A stretch of DNA of 64,000 nucleotides from contig NC_092679.1 of assembly GCF_964355755.1 (NCBI RefSeq), forward strand, positions 14,310,932 through 14,374,931, given 5' to 3'. This DNA is from Antedon mediterranea. Its lineage: Eukaryota > Echinodermata > Crinoidea > Comatulida > Antedonidae. Made by a program: the position numbers and the translations under genes. Positions 32,281-43,122 of the stretch are shown here, piece by piece; position 1 is the first letter of the stretch; each line of letters opens with the position of its first letter. The notes beneath the pieces were generated by a model. That model did no database searches. It saw nothing but the letters and a program-made list of their open reading frames with translations, and was not told the origin of the DNA.

Positions 32281-32352
32281 TTCCCACACCAGGAATCGAA
32301 CCCGGGCCGCGGCGGTGAGAGCGCCGAATCCTAACCACTAGACCATATGGGA
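32281..32352 (-). tRNA. tRNA-Glu(CTC)
   Basis: Block copy of 22436. Confidence 0.83.
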
Positions 32353-32485
32353 AAACTGGAGAAACCCCTAAATTTAAGCGCTAATATTGGTGTTCGTGTT
32401 TTTCATGGAACACGATTCATTATCAGTACATTTTATTGAAATAAACATTCCATAATAGGTTACGATCAACGAGAGAGAGACACCG

Positions 32486-32573
32486 CCCTCGATAGCTCAG
32501 TTGGTAGAGCGGAGGACTGTAGATTTAAAAAATTGGTATCCTTAGGTCGCTGGTTCAAATCCGGCTCTAGGGA
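32486..32573 (+). tRNA. tRNA-Tyr(GTA)
   Basis: Block copy of 22641. Confidence 0.83.
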
Positions 32574-32702
32574 ACATTTTTTATTCAATTTTTTCTTTAT
32601 TTTTTATTGATAATGAATTTTAAAACGATTTTACAGTCTTGAGATAATTTACCCATTCTTGTTTATTTCAAACAAAATCTAATAGAAAAGGAATAACATA
32701 AT

Positions 32703-32774
32703 TTCCCACACCGGGAATCGAACCCGGGCCGCGGCGGTGAGAGCGCCGAATCCTAACCACTAGACCATATAGGA
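32703..32774 (-). tRNA. tRNA-Glu(CTC)
   Basis: Block copy of 22858. Confidence 0.83.
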
Positions 32775-32907
32775 AAACTTGAGAAACTCCTAAATTTAGG
32801 CGCTAATATTGGTGTTCGTGTTTTTCATGGAACACGATTCATTATCAGTACATTTTATTGAAATAAACATTCCATAATAGGTTACGATCAACGAGAGAGA
32901 GACATCG

Positions 32908-32995
32908 CCCTCGATAGCTCAGTTGGTAGAGCGGAGGACTGTAGAGTTAAAAAATTGGTATCCTTAGGTCGCTGGTTCAAATCCGGATCGAGGGA
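32908..32995 (+). tRNA. tRNA-Tyr(GTA)
   Basis: Block copy of 23063. Confidence 0.82.
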
Positions 32996-33124
32996 ACATT
33001 TTTTATTCAATTTTTTCTTTATTTTTCATTGATAATGAATTTTAAAAAGATTTTACAGTCTTGAGATAATTTACCCATTCTTGTTTATTTCAAACAAAAT
33101 CTAATAGACAAGGAATAGAATAAA

Positions 33125-33196
33125 TTCCCACACCGGGAATCGAACCCGGGCCGCGGCGGTGAGAGCGCCGAATCCTAACCACTAGACCATATGGGA
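33125..33196 (-). tRNA. tRNA-Glu(CTC)
   Basis: Block copy of 23280. Confidence 0.85.
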
Positions 33197-33329
33197 AAAC
33201 TTGAGAAACCCCTAAATTTAGGCTCTAATATTGGTGTTCGGGTTTATCATGGAACACGATTCATTATCAGTACATTTTATTGAAATAAACATTCCATAAT
33301 AGGTTACGATCAACGAGAGAGAGACACCG

Positions 33330-33417
33330 CCCTCGATAGCTCAGTTGGTAGAACGGAGGACTGTAGAGTTTAATAATTGGTATCCTTAGGTCACTGGTTC
33401 AAATCCGGCTCGAGGGA
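33330..33417 (+). tRNA. tRNA-Tyr(GTA), AACGG/CACTGG lineage
   Basis: Block copy of 23485. Confidence 0.7.
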
Positions 33418-33552
33418 AAGTTTTTTATTCAATTTTTTCTTTATTTTTCATTGATAATGAATTTTAAAACGATTTTACAGTCTCGAGATAATTTACCCAT
33501 TCTTGATTATTTCAAATAAAATATTATAGGCCTAGACAAGTAATAAAATAAT

Positions 33553-33624
33553 TTCCCACACCGGGAATCGAACCCGGGCCGCGGCGGTGAAAACGCCGAA
33601 TCCTAACCACTAGACCATATGGGA
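33553..33624 (-). tRNA. tRNA-Glu(TTC)
   Basis: Block copy of 23708; last gene of the block. Confidence 0.92.
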
Positions 33625-33757
33625 AAACTTGAGAAACCCCTAAATTTAGGCGCTAATATTGGTGTTCGGGTTTTTCATGGAACACGATTCATTATAAGTA
33701 CATTTTATTGAAATAAACATTCAATAATAGGTTACGATCAACAAAAGAGAGACACCG

Positions 33758-33845
33758 CCCTCGATAGCTCAGTTGGTAGAGCGGAGGACTGTAGAGTTTA
33801 ATAATTGGTATCCTTAGGTCGCTGGTTCAAATCCGGCTCGAGGGA
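33758..33845 (+). tRNA. tRNA-Tyr(GTA)
   Basis: Consensus, T-type intron. Confidence 0.93.
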
Positions 33846-33979
33846 ACATTTTTATTCAATTTTTTCTTTATTTTTCATTGATAATGAATTTTAAAACGAT
33901 TTTACAGTCTTGAGATAATTTACCCATTCTTGATTATTTCAAATAAAATATTATAGGACTAGACAAGAAATAAAATAAT

Positions 33980-34051
33980 TTTCCACACCGGGAATCGAAC
34001 CCGGGCCGCGGTGGTGAAAACGCCGAATCCTAACCACTGGACCATATGGGA
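33980..34051 (-). tRNA. tRNA-Glu(TTC)
   Basis: Changes TTTTCCAC, GGTGGTG and ACTGGACC; class 1 with GGACTAGAC. Confidence 0.78.
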
Positions 34052-34186
34052 AAACTTGAGAAACCCCTAAATTTAAGCGCTAATATTGGTGTTCGTGTTT
34101 TTCATGGAACACAATTCATTATCAGTACATTTTATTGAAATAAACATTCCATAATAGGTTACGATCAACGAGAGAGAGAGACACCG

Positions 34187-34273
34187 CCCTCGATAGCTCA
34201 GTTGGTAGAGCGGAGGACTGTAGAGTTAAACAATGGTATCCTTAGGTCGCTGGTTCAAATCCGGCTCGAGGGA
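34187..34273 (+). tRNA. tRNA-Tyr(GTA)
   Basis: Consensus, C-type 14-nt intron. Confidence 0.92.
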
Positions 34274-34408
34274 AAGTTTTTTATTCAATTTTTTCTTTAT
34301 TTTTCATTGATAATGAATTTTAAAACGATTTTACAGTCTCGAGATAATTTACCCATTCTTGATTATTTCAAATAAAATATTGTAGGCCTAGACAAGTAAT
34401 AAAATAAT

Positions 34409-34480
34409 TTACCACACCGGGAATCAAACCCGGGCCGCGGAGGTGAAAACGCCGAATCCTAACCACTAGACCATATGGGA
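34409..34480 (-). tRNA. tRNA-Glu(TTC), variant
   Basis: Acceptor TTTACCAC, T-loop GAATCAAACC, GGAGGTG change. Confidence 0.68.
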
Positions 34481-34613
34481 AAACTTGAGAAACCCCTAAA
34501 TTTAGGCGCTAATATTGGTGTTCGGGTTTTTCATTGATCACAATTCATTATCAGTACATTTTATTGAAATAAACATTCAATAATAGGTTACGATCAACAA
34601 AAGAGAGACACCG

Positions 34614-34701
34614 CCCTCGATAGCTCAGTTGGTAGAGCGGAGGACTGTAGAGTTTAATAATTGGTATCCTTAGGTCGCTGGTTCAAATCCGGCTCGAGGG
34701 A
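34614..34701 (+). tRNA. tRNA-Tyr(GTA)
   Basis: Consensus, T-type intron; 856-bp repeat of 33758. Confidence 0.93.
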
Positions 34702-34835
34702 ACATTTTTATTCAATTTTTTCTTTATTTTTCATTGATAATGAATTTTAAAACAATTTTACAGTCTTGAGATAATTTACCCATTCTTGATTATTTCAAAT
34801 AAAATATTATAGGACTAGACAAGAAATAAAATAAT

Positions 34836-34907
34836 TTTCCACACCGGGAATCGAACCCGGGCCGCGGTGGTGAAAACGCCGAATCCTAACCACTGGACCA
34901 TATGGGA
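34836..34907 (-). tRNA. tRNA-Glu(TTC)
   Basis: Same changes as the copy at 33980. Confidence 0.78.
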
Positions 34908-35040
34908 AAACTTGAGAAACCCCTAAATTTAAGCGCTAATATTGGTGTTCGTGTTTTTCATGGAACACAATTCATTATCAGTACATTTTATTGAAATAAA
35001 CATTCCATAATAGGTTACGATCAACGAGAGAGAGACACCG

Positions 35041-35127
35041 CCCTCGATAGCTCAGTTGGTAGAGCGGAGGACTGTAGAGTTAAACAATGGTATCCTTAGG
35101 TCGCTGGTTCAAATCCGGCTCGAGGGA
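35041..35127 (+). tRNA. tRNA-Tyr(GTA)
   Basis: Consensus, C-type intron. Confidence 0.92.
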
Positions 35128-35262
35128 AAGTTTTTTATTCAATTTTTTCTTTATTTTTCATTGATAATGAATTTTAAAACGATTTTACAGTCTCGAGATA
35201 ATTTACCCATTCTTGATTATTTCAAATAAAATATTGTAGGCCTAGACAAGTAATAAAATAAT

Positions 35263-35334
35263 TTACCACACCGGGAATCAAACCCGGGCCGCGGCGGTGA
35301 AAACGCCGAATCCTAACCACTAGACCATATGTGA
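35263..35334 (-). tRNA. tRNA-Glu(TTC), variant
   Basis: Acceptor changed at both ends (TTTACCAC, ATATGTGA); T-loop GAATCAAACC. Confidence 0.65.
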
Positions 35335-35467
35335 AAACTTGAGAAACCCCTAAATTTAAGCGCTAATATTGGTGTTCGGGTTTTTCATGGATCACAATTC
35401 ATTATCAGTACATTTTATTGAAATAAACATTCCATAATAGGTTACGATCAACGACAGAGAGACATCG

Positions 35468-35555
35468 CCCTCGATAGCTCAGTTGGTAGAGCGGAGGACT
35501 GTAGAGTTAAAAAATTGGTATCCTTAGGTCGCTGGTTCAAATCCGGCTCTAGGGA
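35468..35555 (+). tRNA. tRNA-Tyr(GTA)
   Basis: A-type intron, CTCTAGGGA acceptor. Confidence 0.85.
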
Positions 35556-35685
35556 ACATTTTTTATTCAATTTTTTTCTTTATTTGTCATTGATAATGAA
35601 TTTTAAAACGATTTTACAGTCTTGAGATAATTTACCCATTCTTGTTTATTTCAAACAAAATCTAATAGACAAGGAATAGAATAAT

Positions 35686-35757
35686 TTCCCACACCGGGAA
35701 TCGAACCCGGGCCGCGGCGGTGAGAGCGCCGAATCCTAACCACTAGACCATATGGGA
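35686..35757 (-). tRNA. tRNA-Glu(CTC)
   Basis: Consensus; T4 run broken (GAATAGAATAA). Confidence 0.88.
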
Positions 35758-35890
35758 AAACTTGAGAAACCCCTAAATTTAGGCTCTAATATTGGTGTTC
35801 GGGTTTTTCATGGAACACGATTCATTATCAGTACATTTTATTGAAATAAACATTCCATAATAGGTTACGATCAACGAGAGAGAGACACCG

Positions 35891-35978
35891 CCCTCGATAG
35901 CTCAGTTGGTAGAGCGGAGGACTGTAGAGTTAAAAAATTGGTATCCTTAGGTCGCTGGTTTAAATCCGGCTCGAGAGA
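35891..35978 (+). tRNA. tRNA-Tyr(GTA), variant
   Basis: A-type intron; T-loop GGTTTAAATCC and acceptor CGAGAGA changes. Confidence 0.73.
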
Positions 35979-36107
35979 ACATTTTTTATTCAATTTTTTC
36001 TTTATTTTTCATTGATAATGAATTTTAAAACGATTTTACAGTCTTGAGATAATTTACCCATTCTTGTTTATTTCAAACAAAATCTAATAGACAAGGAATA
36101 AAATAAT

Positions 36108-36179
36108 TTCCCACACCGGGAATCGAACCCGGGCCGCGGCGGTGAGAGCGCCGAATCCTAACCACTAAACCATATGGGA
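36108..36179 (-). tRNA. tRNA-Glu(CTC)
   Basis: D-arm change ACTAAACC. Confidence 0.85.
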
Positions 36180-36312
36180 AAACTTGAGAAACCCCTAAAT
36201 TTAAGCGCTAATATTGGTGTTCTAGTTTTTCATGGAACACGATTCATTATCAGTACATTTTATTGAAATAAACATTCCATAATAGGCTACGATTAACGAC
36301 AGAGAGACACCG

Positions 36313-36400
36313 CCCTCGATAGCTCAGTTGGTAGAGCGGAGGACTGTAGAGTTAAAAAATTGGTATCCTTAGGTCGCTGGTACAAATCCGGCTCGAGGGA
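36313..36400 (+). tRNA. tRNA-Tyr(GTA), variant
   Basis: A-type intron; B box GGTACAAATCC. Confidence 0.75.
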
Positions 36401-36534
36401 ACATTTTTATTCAATTTTTTCTTTATTTTTCATTGATAATGAATTTTAAAACGATTTTACAGTCTTGAGATAATTTACCCATTCTTGATTATTTCAAATA
36501 AAATATTATAGGACTAGACAAGGAATAAAATAAT

Positions 36535-36606
36535 TTCCCACACCGGGAATCGAACCCGGGCCGCGGCGGTGAGAGCGCCGAATCCTAACCACTAGACCAT
36601 ATGGGA
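36535..36606 (-). tRNA. tRNA-Glu(CTC)
   Basis: Consensus CTC body beside class 1 spacer (recombinant). Confidence 0.92.
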
Positions 36607-36739
36607 AAACTTGAGAATCCCCTAAATTTAGGCGCTAATATTGGTGTTCGGGTTTTTCATGGAACACGATTCCTTATCAGTACATTTTCTTGAAATAAAC
36701 ATTCCATAATAGGTTACGATCAACGAGAGAGAGACGCCG

Positions 36740-36827
36740 CCCTCGATAGCTCAGTTGGTAGAGCGGAGGACTGTAGAGTTAAAAAATTGGTATCCTTAGG
36801 TCGCTGGTTCAAATCCGGCTCGAGGGA
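36740..36827 (+). tRNA. tRNA-Tyr(GTA)
   Basis: Consensus, A-type intron. Confidence 0.93.
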
Positions 36828-36956
36828 AATTTTTTTATTAAATTTTTTCTTTATTTTTCATTGATAATGAATTTTAAAAGGATTTTACAGTCTTGGGATT
36901 ATTTACCCATTCTTGTTTATTTCAAACAAAATCTAATAGACAAGGAATAAAATAAT

Positions 36957-37028
36957 TTCCCACACCGGGAATCGAACCCGGGCCGCGGTGGTGAGAGCGC
37001 CAAATCCTAACCACTAGACCATATGGGA
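36957..37028 (-). tRNA. tRNA-Glu(CTC), variant
   Basis: GGTGGTG and GCGCCAAATCC changes in the anticodon stem. Confidence 0.75.
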
Positions 37029-37160
37029 AAACTTGAGAACCCCTAAATTTAGGCGCTAATATTGGTGTTCGTGTTTATCATGGAACACGATTCATTATCA
37101 GTACATTTTATTGAAATAAACATTCCATAATAGGTTACGATCAACGAGAGAGAGACACCG

Positions 37161-37248
37161 CCCTCGATAGCTCAGTTGGTAGAACGGAGGACTGTAGAGT
37201 TTAATAATTGGTATCCTTAGGTCACTGGTTCAAATCCGGCTCGAGGGA
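37161..37248 (+). tRNA. tRNA-Tyr(GTA), AACGG/CACTGG lineage
   Basis: T-type intron, both lineage changes. Confidence 0.7.
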
Positions 37249-37383
37249 AAGTTTTTTATTCAATTTTTTCTTTATTTTTCATTGATAATGAATTTTAAAA
37301 CGATTTTACAGTCTCGAGATAATTTACCCATTCTTGATTATTTCAAATAAAATATTATAGGCCTAGACAAGTAATAAAATAAT

Positions 37384-37455
37384 TTCCCACACCGGGAATC
37401 GAACCCGGGCCGCGGCGGTGAAAACGCCGAATCCTAACCACTAGACCATATGGGA
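37384..37455 (-). tRNA. tRNA-Glu(TTC)
   Basis: Consensus TTC, class 1. Confidence 0.92.
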
Positions 37456-37588
37456 AAACTTGAGAAACCCCTAAATTTAGGCGCTAATATTGGTGTTCGG
37501 GTTTTTCATGGAACACGATTCATTATAAGTACATTTTATTGAAATAAACATTCAATAATAGGTTACGATCAACAAAAGAGAGACACCG

Positions 37589-37676
37589 CCCTCGATAGCT
37601 CAGTTGGTAGAGCGGAGGACTGTAGAGTTTAATAATTGGTATCCTTAGGTCGCTGGTTCAAATCCGGCTCGAGGGA
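37589..37676 (+). tRNA. tRNA-Tyr(GTA)
   Basis: Consensus, T-type intron. Confidence 0.93.
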
Positions 37677-37804
37677 ACATTTTTATTCAATTTTTTCTTT
37701 ATTTTTCATTGATAATGAATTTTAAAACGATTTTACAGTCTTGAGATAATTTACCCATTCTTGTTTATTTCAAACAAAATCTAATAGACAAGGAATAAAA
37801 TAAT

Positions 37805-37876
37805 TTCCCACACCGGGAATCGAACCCGGGCCGCGGCGGTGAAAACGCTGAATCCTAACCACTAGACCATATGGGA
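37805..37876 (-). tRNA. tRNA-Glu(TTC)
   Basis: TTC body with AACGCTG change beside class 2 spacer (recombinant). Confidence 0.87.
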
Positions 37877-38009
37877 AAACTTGAGAAACCCCTAAATTTA
37901 GGCTCTAATATTGGTGTTCGGGTTTTTCATGGAACACGATTCATTATCAGTACATTTTATTGAAATAAACATTCCATAATAGGTTACGATCAACGAGAGA
38001 GAGACACCG

Positions 38010-38097
38010 CCCTCGATAGCTCAGTTGGTAGAGCGGAGGACTGTAGAGTTAAAAAATTGGTATCCTTAGGTCGCTGGTTTAAATCCGGCTCGAGAGA
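38010..38097 (+). tRNA. tRNA-Tyr(GTA), variant
   Basis: 2,119-bp repeat of 35891. Confidence 0.73.
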
Positions 38098-38226
38098 ACA
38101 TTTTTTATTCAATTTTTTCTTTATTTTTCATTGATAATGAATTTTAAAACGATTTTACAGTCTTGAGATAATTTACCCATTCTTGTTTATTTCAAACAAA
38201 ATCTAATAGACAAGGAATAAAATAAT

Positions 38227-38298
38227 TTCCCACACCGGGAATCGAACCCGGGCCGCGGCGGTGAGAGCGCCGAATCCTAACCACTAAACCATATGGGA
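38227..38298 (-). tRNA. tRNA-Glu(CTC)
   Basis: Repeat of 36108. Confidence 0.85.
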
Positions 38299-38431
38299 AA
38301 ACTTGAGAAACCCCTAAATTTAAGCGCTAATATTGGTGTTCTAGTTTTTCATGGAACACGATTCATTATCAGTACATTTTATTGAAATAAACATTCCATA
38401 ATAGGCTACGATTAACGACAGAGAGACACCG

Positions 38432-38519
38432 CCCTCGATAGCTCAGTTGGTAGAGCGGAGGACTGTAGAGTTAAAAAATTGGTATCCTTAGGTCGCTGGT
38501 ACAAATCCGGCTCGAGGGA
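38432..38519 (+). tRNA. tRNA-Tyr(GTA), variant
   Basis: Repeat of 36313. Confidence 0.75.
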
Positions 38520-38653
38520 ACATTTTTATTCAATTTTTTCTTTATTTTTCATTGATAATGAATTTTAAAACGATTTTACAGTCTTGAGATAATTTACCCA
38601 TTCTTGATTATTTCAAATAAAATATTATAGGACTAGACAAGGAATAAAATAAT

Positions 38654-38725
38654 TTCCCACACCGGGAATCGAACCCGGGCCGCGGCGGTGAGAGCGCCGA
38701 ATCCTAACCACTAGACCATATGGGA
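38654..38725 (-). tRNA. tRNA-Glu(CTC)
   Basis: Repeat of 36535; class 1 spacer. Confidence 0.92.
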
Positions 38726-38858
38726 AAACTTGAGAAACCCCTAAATTTAGGCGCTAATATTGGTGTTCGGGTTTTTCATGGAACACGATTCCTTATCAGT
38801 ACATTTTCTTGAAATAAACATTCCATAATAGGTTACGATCAACGAGAGAGAGACGCCG

Positions 38859-38946
38859 CCCTCGATAGCTCAGTTGGTAGAGCGGAGGACTGTAGAGTTA
38901 AAAAATTGGTATCCTTAGGTCGCTGGTTCAAATCCGGCTCGAGGGA
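38859..38946 (+). tRNA. tRNA-Tyr(GTA)
   Basis: Repeat of 36740. Confidence 0.93.
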
Positions 38947-39075
38947 ACATTTTTTATTAAATTTTTTCTTTATTTTTCATTGATAATGAATTTTAAAAGG
39001 ATTTTACAGTCTTGAGATTATTTACCCATTCTTGTTTATTTCAAACAAAATCTAATAGACAAGGAATAAAATAAT

Positions 39076-39147
39076 TTCCCACACCGGGAATCGAACCCGG
39101 GCCGCGGTGGTGAGAGCGCCAAATCCTAACCACTAGACCATATGGGA
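39076..39147 (-). tRNA. tRNA-Glu(CTC), variant
   Basis: Repeat of 36957. Confidence 0.75.
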
Positions 39148-39280
39148 AAACTTGAGAAACCCCTAAATTTAGGCGCTAATATTGGTGTTCGTGTTTATCA
39201 TGGAACACGATTCATTATCAGTACATTTTATTGAAATAAACATTCCATAATAGGTTACGATCAACGAGAGAGAGACACCG

Positions 39281-39368
39281 CCCTCGATAGCTCAGTTGGT
39301 AGAACGGAGGACTGTAGAGTTTAATAATTGGTATCCTTAGGTCACTGGTTCAAATCCGGCTCGAGGGA
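39281..39368 (+). tRNA. tRNA-Tyr(GTA), AACGG/CACTGG lineage
   Basis: Repeat of 37161. Confidence 0.7.
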
Positions 39369-39503
39369 AAGTTTTTTATTCAATTTTTTCTTTATTTTTC
39401 ATTGATAATGAATTTTAAAACGATTTTACAGTCTCGAGATAATTTACCCATTCTTGATTATTTCAAATAAAATATTATAGGCCTAGACAAGTAATAAAAT
39501 AAT

Positions 39504-39575
39504 TTCCCACACCGGGAATCGAACCCGGGCCGCGGCGGTGAAAACGCCGAATCCTAACCACTAGACCATATGGGA
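39504..39575 (-). tRNA. tRNA-Glu(TTC)
   Basis: Repeat of 37384. Confidence 0.92.
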
Positions 39576-39708
39576 AAACTTGAGAAACCCCTAAATTTAG
39601 GCGCTAATATTGGTGTTCGGGTTTTTCATGGAACACGATTCATTATAAGTACATTTTATTGAAATAAACATTCAATAATAGGTTACGATCAACAAAAGAG
39701 AGACACCG

Positions 39709-39796
39709 CCCTCGATAGCTCAGTTGGTAGAGCGGAGGACTGTAGAGTTTAATAATTGGTATCCTTAGGTCGCTGGTTCAAATCCGGCTCGAGGGA
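39709..39796 (+). tRNA. tRNA-Tyr(GTA)
   Basis: Repeat of 37589. Confidence 0.93.
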
Positions 39797-39930
39797 ACAT
39801 TTTTATTCAATTTTTTCTTTATTTTTCATTGATAATGAATTTTAAAACGATTTTACAGTCTTGAGATAATTTACCCATTCTTGATTATTTCAAATAAAAT
39901 ATTATAGGACTAGACAAGAAATAAAATAAT

Positions 39931-40002
39931 TTTCGACACCGGGAATCGAACCCGGGCCGCGGTGGTGAAAACGCCGAATCCTAACCACTGGACCATATGG
40001 GA
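39931..40002 (-). tRNA. tRNA-Glu(TTC), variant
   Basis: Acceptor TTTTCGAC plus ACTGGACC. Confidence 0.68.
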
Positions 40003-40135
40003 AAACTTGAGAAACCCCTAAATTTAGGCGCTAATATTGGTGTTCGGGTTTTTCATGGATCACAATTCATTATCAGTACATTTTATTGAAATAAACATTC
40101 CATAATAGATTACGATCAACGAGAGAGAGACACCG

Positions 40136-40223
40136 CCCTCGATAGCTCAGTTGGTAGAGCGGAGGACTGTAGAGTTAAAAAATTGGTATCCTTAGGTCGC
40201 TGGTTCAAATCCGGCTCAAGGGA
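40136..40223 (+). tRNA. tRNA-Tyr(GTA)
   Basis: A-type intron; acceptor CTCAAGGGA. Confidence 0.82.
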
Positions 40224-40358
40224 ACATTTTTTATTCAATTTTTTCTTTATTTTTCATTGATATTAATAATGAATTTTAAAACGATTTTACAGTCTTGAGA
40301 TAATTTATCCATTCTTGTTTATTTCAAACAAAATCTAATAGACAAGGAATAAAATAAT

Positions 40359-40428
40359 TTCCCACACCGGGAATCGAAACCGGGCCGCGGCGGTGAGAGT
40401 GCCGAATCCTAACCACTAGACCATGGGA
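40359..40428 (-). pseudogene. tRNA-Glu(CTC), 2-nt acceptor deletion
   Basis: AT lost (ACCATGGGA), plus T-stem GAAACCGG and GAGAGTGCC changes. Confidence 0.7.
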
Positions 40429-40561
40429 AAACTTGAGAAACCCCTAAATTTAGGCGCTAATATTGGTGTTCGTGTTTTTCATGGAACACGATTCATTATC
40501 AGTACATTTTATTGAAATAAACATTCCATAATAGGTTACGATCAACGAGAGAGAGACATCG

Positions 40562-40649
40562 CCCTCGATAGCTCAGTTGGTAGAGCGGAGGACTGTAGAG
40601 TTAAAAAATTGGTATCCTTAGGTCACTGGTACAAATCCGGCTCGAGGGA
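40562..40649 (+). tRNA. tRNA-Tyr(GTA), variant
   Basis: A-type intron; T arm TCACTGGTACAAAT. Confidence 0.7.
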
Positions 40650-40778
40650 ACATTTTTTATTCAATTTTTTCTTTATTTTTCATTGATAATGAATTTTAAA
40701 ACGATTTTACAGTCTTGAGATAATTTACCCATTCTTGTTTATTTCAAACAAAATCTAATAGACAAGGAATAAAATTAT

Positions 40779-40850
40779 TTCCCACACCGGGAATCGAACC
40801 CGGGCCGCGGCGGTGAGAGCGCCGAATCCTAACCACTAGACCATATGGGA
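40779..40850 (-). tRNA. tRNA-Glu(CTC)
   Basis: Consensus, class 2. Confidence 0.92.
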
Positions 40851-40985
40851 AAACTTGAGAAACCCCTAAATTTAAGCGCTAATATTGGTGTTCGTGTTTT
40901 TCATGGAACACAATTCATTATCAGTACATTTTATTGAAATAAACATTCCATAATAGGTTACGATCAACGAGAGAGAGAGACACCG

Positions 40986-41072
40986 CCCTCGATAGCTCAG
41001 TTGGTAGAGCGGAGGACTGTAGAGTTAAACAATGGTATCCTTAGGTCGCTGGTTCAAATCCGGCTCGAGGGA
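40986..41072 (+). tRNA. tRNA-Tyr(GTA)
   Basis: Consensus, C-type intron. Confidence 0.92.
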
Positions 41073-41213
41073 ACATTTTTTATTCAATTTTTTCTTTATT
41101 TTTCATTGATATTAATAATGAATTTTAAAACGATTTTACAGTCTTGAGATAATTTACCCATTCTTGATTATTTCAAATAAAATATTATAGGACTAGACAA
41201 GAAATAAAATAAT

Positions 41214-41285
41214 TTTCGACACCGGGAATCGAACCCGGGCCGCGGTGGTGAAAACGCCGAATCCTAACCACTGGACCATATGGGA
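41214..41285 (-). tRNA. tRNA-Glu(TTC), variant
   Basis: Acceptor TTTTCGAC, as in the copy at 39931. Confidence 0.68.
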
Positions 41286-41420
41286 AAACTTGAGAAACCC
41301 CTAAATTTAAGCGCTAATATTGGTGTTCGTGTTTTTCATGGAACACAATTCATTATCAGTACATTTTATTGAAATAAACATTCCATAATAGGTTACGATC
41401 AACGAGAGAGAGAGACACCG

Positions 41421-41507
41421 CCCTCGATAGCTCAGTTGGTAGAGCGGAGGACTGTAGTGTTAAACAATGGTAAACTTAGGTCGCTGGTTGAAATCCGGCT
41501 CGAGGGA
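41421..41507 (+). tRNA. tRNA-Tyr(GTA), variant
   Basis: C-type intron; GTAGTGTT, GGTAAACTTAGG and B box GGTTGAAATCC changes weaken the anticodon stem. Confidence 0.65.
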
Positions 41508-41642
41508 ACATTTTTATTCAATTTTTTTTTTTATTTTTCATTGACAATGAATTTTAAAACGATTTTACAGTCTTGAGATAATTTACCCATTCTTGATTAT
41601 TTCAAATAAAATATTATAGGCCTAGACAAGTAATAAAATAAT

Positions 41643-41714
41643 TTACCACACCGGGAATCGAACCCGGGCCGCGGCGGTGAAAACGCCGAATCCTAACCAC
41701 TAGACCATATGGGA
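41643..41714 (-). tRNA. tRNA-Glu(TTC)
   Basis: Acceptor TTTACCAC; rest consensus. Confidence 0.8.
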
Positions 41715-41847
41715 AAACTTGAGAAACCCCTAAATTTAGGCGCTAATATTGGTGTTCGGGTTTTTCATGGATCACAATTCATTATCAGTACATTTTATTG
41801 AAATAAACATTCCATAATAGATTACGATCAACGAGAGAGAGACACCG

Positions 41848-41935
41848 CCCTCGATAGCTCAGTTGGTAGAGCGGAGGACTGTAGAGTTAAAAAATTGGTA
41901 TCCTTAGGTCGCTGGTTCAAATCCGGCTCAAGGGA
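41848..41935 (+). tRNA. tRNA-Tyr(GTA)
   Basis: 1,712-bp repeat of 40136. Confidence 0.82.
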
Positions 41936-42070
41936 ACATTTTTTATTCAATTTTTTCTTTATTTTTCATTGATATTAATAATGAATTTTAAAACGATTTT
42001 ACAGTCTTGAGATAATTTATCCATTCTTGTTTATTTCAAACAAAATCTAATAGACAAGGAATAAAATAAT

Positions 42071-42140
42071 TTCCCACACCGGGAATCGAAACCGGGCCGC
42101 GGCGGTGAGAGTGCCGAATCCTAACCACTAGACCATGGGA
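42071..42140 (-). pseudogene. tRNA-Glu(CTC), 2-nt acceptor deletion
   Basis: Repeat of 40359. Confidence 0.7.
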
Positions 42141-42273
42141 AAACTTGAGAAACCCCTAAATTTAGGCGCTAATATTGGTGTTCGTGTTTTTCATGGAACA
42201 CGATTCATTATCAGTACATTTTATTGAAATAAACATTCCATAATAGGTTACGATCAACGAGAGAGAGACATCG

Positions 42274-42361
42274 CCCTCGATAGCTCAGTTGGTAGAGCGG
42301 AGGACTGTAGAGTTAAAAAATTGGTATCCTTAGGTCACTGGTACAAATCCGGCTCGAGGGA
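42274..42361 (+). tRNA. tRNA-Tyr(GTA), variant
   Basis: Repeat of 40562. Confidence 0.7.
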
Positions 42362-42490
42362 ACATTTTTTATTCAATTTTTTCTTTATTTTTCATTGATA
42401 ATGAATTTTAAAACGATTTTACAGTCTTGAGATAATTTACCCATTCTTGTTTATTTCAAACAAAATCTAATAGACAAGGAATAAAATTAT

Positions 42491-42562
42491 TTCCCACACC
42501 GGGAATCGAACCCGGGCCGCGGCGGTGAGAGCGCCGAATCCTAACCACTAGACCATATGGGA
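42491..42562 (-). tRNA. tRNA-Glu(CTC)
   Basis: Repeat of 40779. Confidence 0.92.
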
Positions 42563-42697
42563 AAACTTGAGAAACCCCTAAATTTAAGCGCTAATATTGG
42601 TGTTCGTGTTTTTCATGGAACACAATTCATTATCAGTACATTTTATTGAAATAAACATTCCATAATAGGTTACGATCAACGAGAGAGAGAGACACCG

Positions 42698-42784
42698 CCC
42701 TCGATAGCTCAGTTGGTAGAGCGGAGGACTGTAGAGTTAAACAATGGTATCCTTAGGTCGCTGGTTCAAATCCGGCTCGAGGGA
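42698..42784 (+). tRNA. tRNA-Tyr(GTA)
   Basis: Repeat of 40986. Confidence 0.92.
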
Positions 42785-42919
42785 ACATTTTTTATTCAAT
42801 TTTTTCTTTATTTTTCATTAATATTAATAATGAATTTTAAAACGATTTTACAGTCTTGAGATAATTTACCCATTCTTTTTTATTTCAAACAAAATCTAAT
42901 AGACAAGGAATAAAATAAT

Positions 42920-42991
42920 TTCCCACACCGGGAATCGAACCCGGGCCGCAGCGGTGAGAGCGCCGAATCCTAACCACTAGACCATATGGGA
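42920..42991 (-). tRNA. tRNA-Glu(CTC)
   Basis: One change, CCGCAGCGG. Confidence 0.86.
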
Positions 42992-43122
42992 AAACTTGAG
43001 AAACCCCTAAATGTAGGCGCTAATATTGGTGTTCTAGTTTTTCATGGAACACGATTCATTATCAGTACATTTTATTGAAATAAACATTCCATAAGGCTAC
43101 GATTAACGAGAGAGAGATACTG

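Larger units (their letters stand above)
23886..33730. repeat. 9,845-bp segmental duplication, copy 2
   Basis: Direct, head-to-tail repeat of the preceding block. Its right end switches from the copy-1 continuation (CAACGACAGAG) to CAACAAAAGAG. Confidence 0.93.
35758..39797. repeat. ~2.12-kb duplication inside the array
   Basis: Units at about 35891-37676 recur 2,119-2,120 bases on at 38010-39796, sharing private variants (CGAGAGA acceptor, GGTACAAATCC B box, GCGCCAAATCC). Confidence 0.9.
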
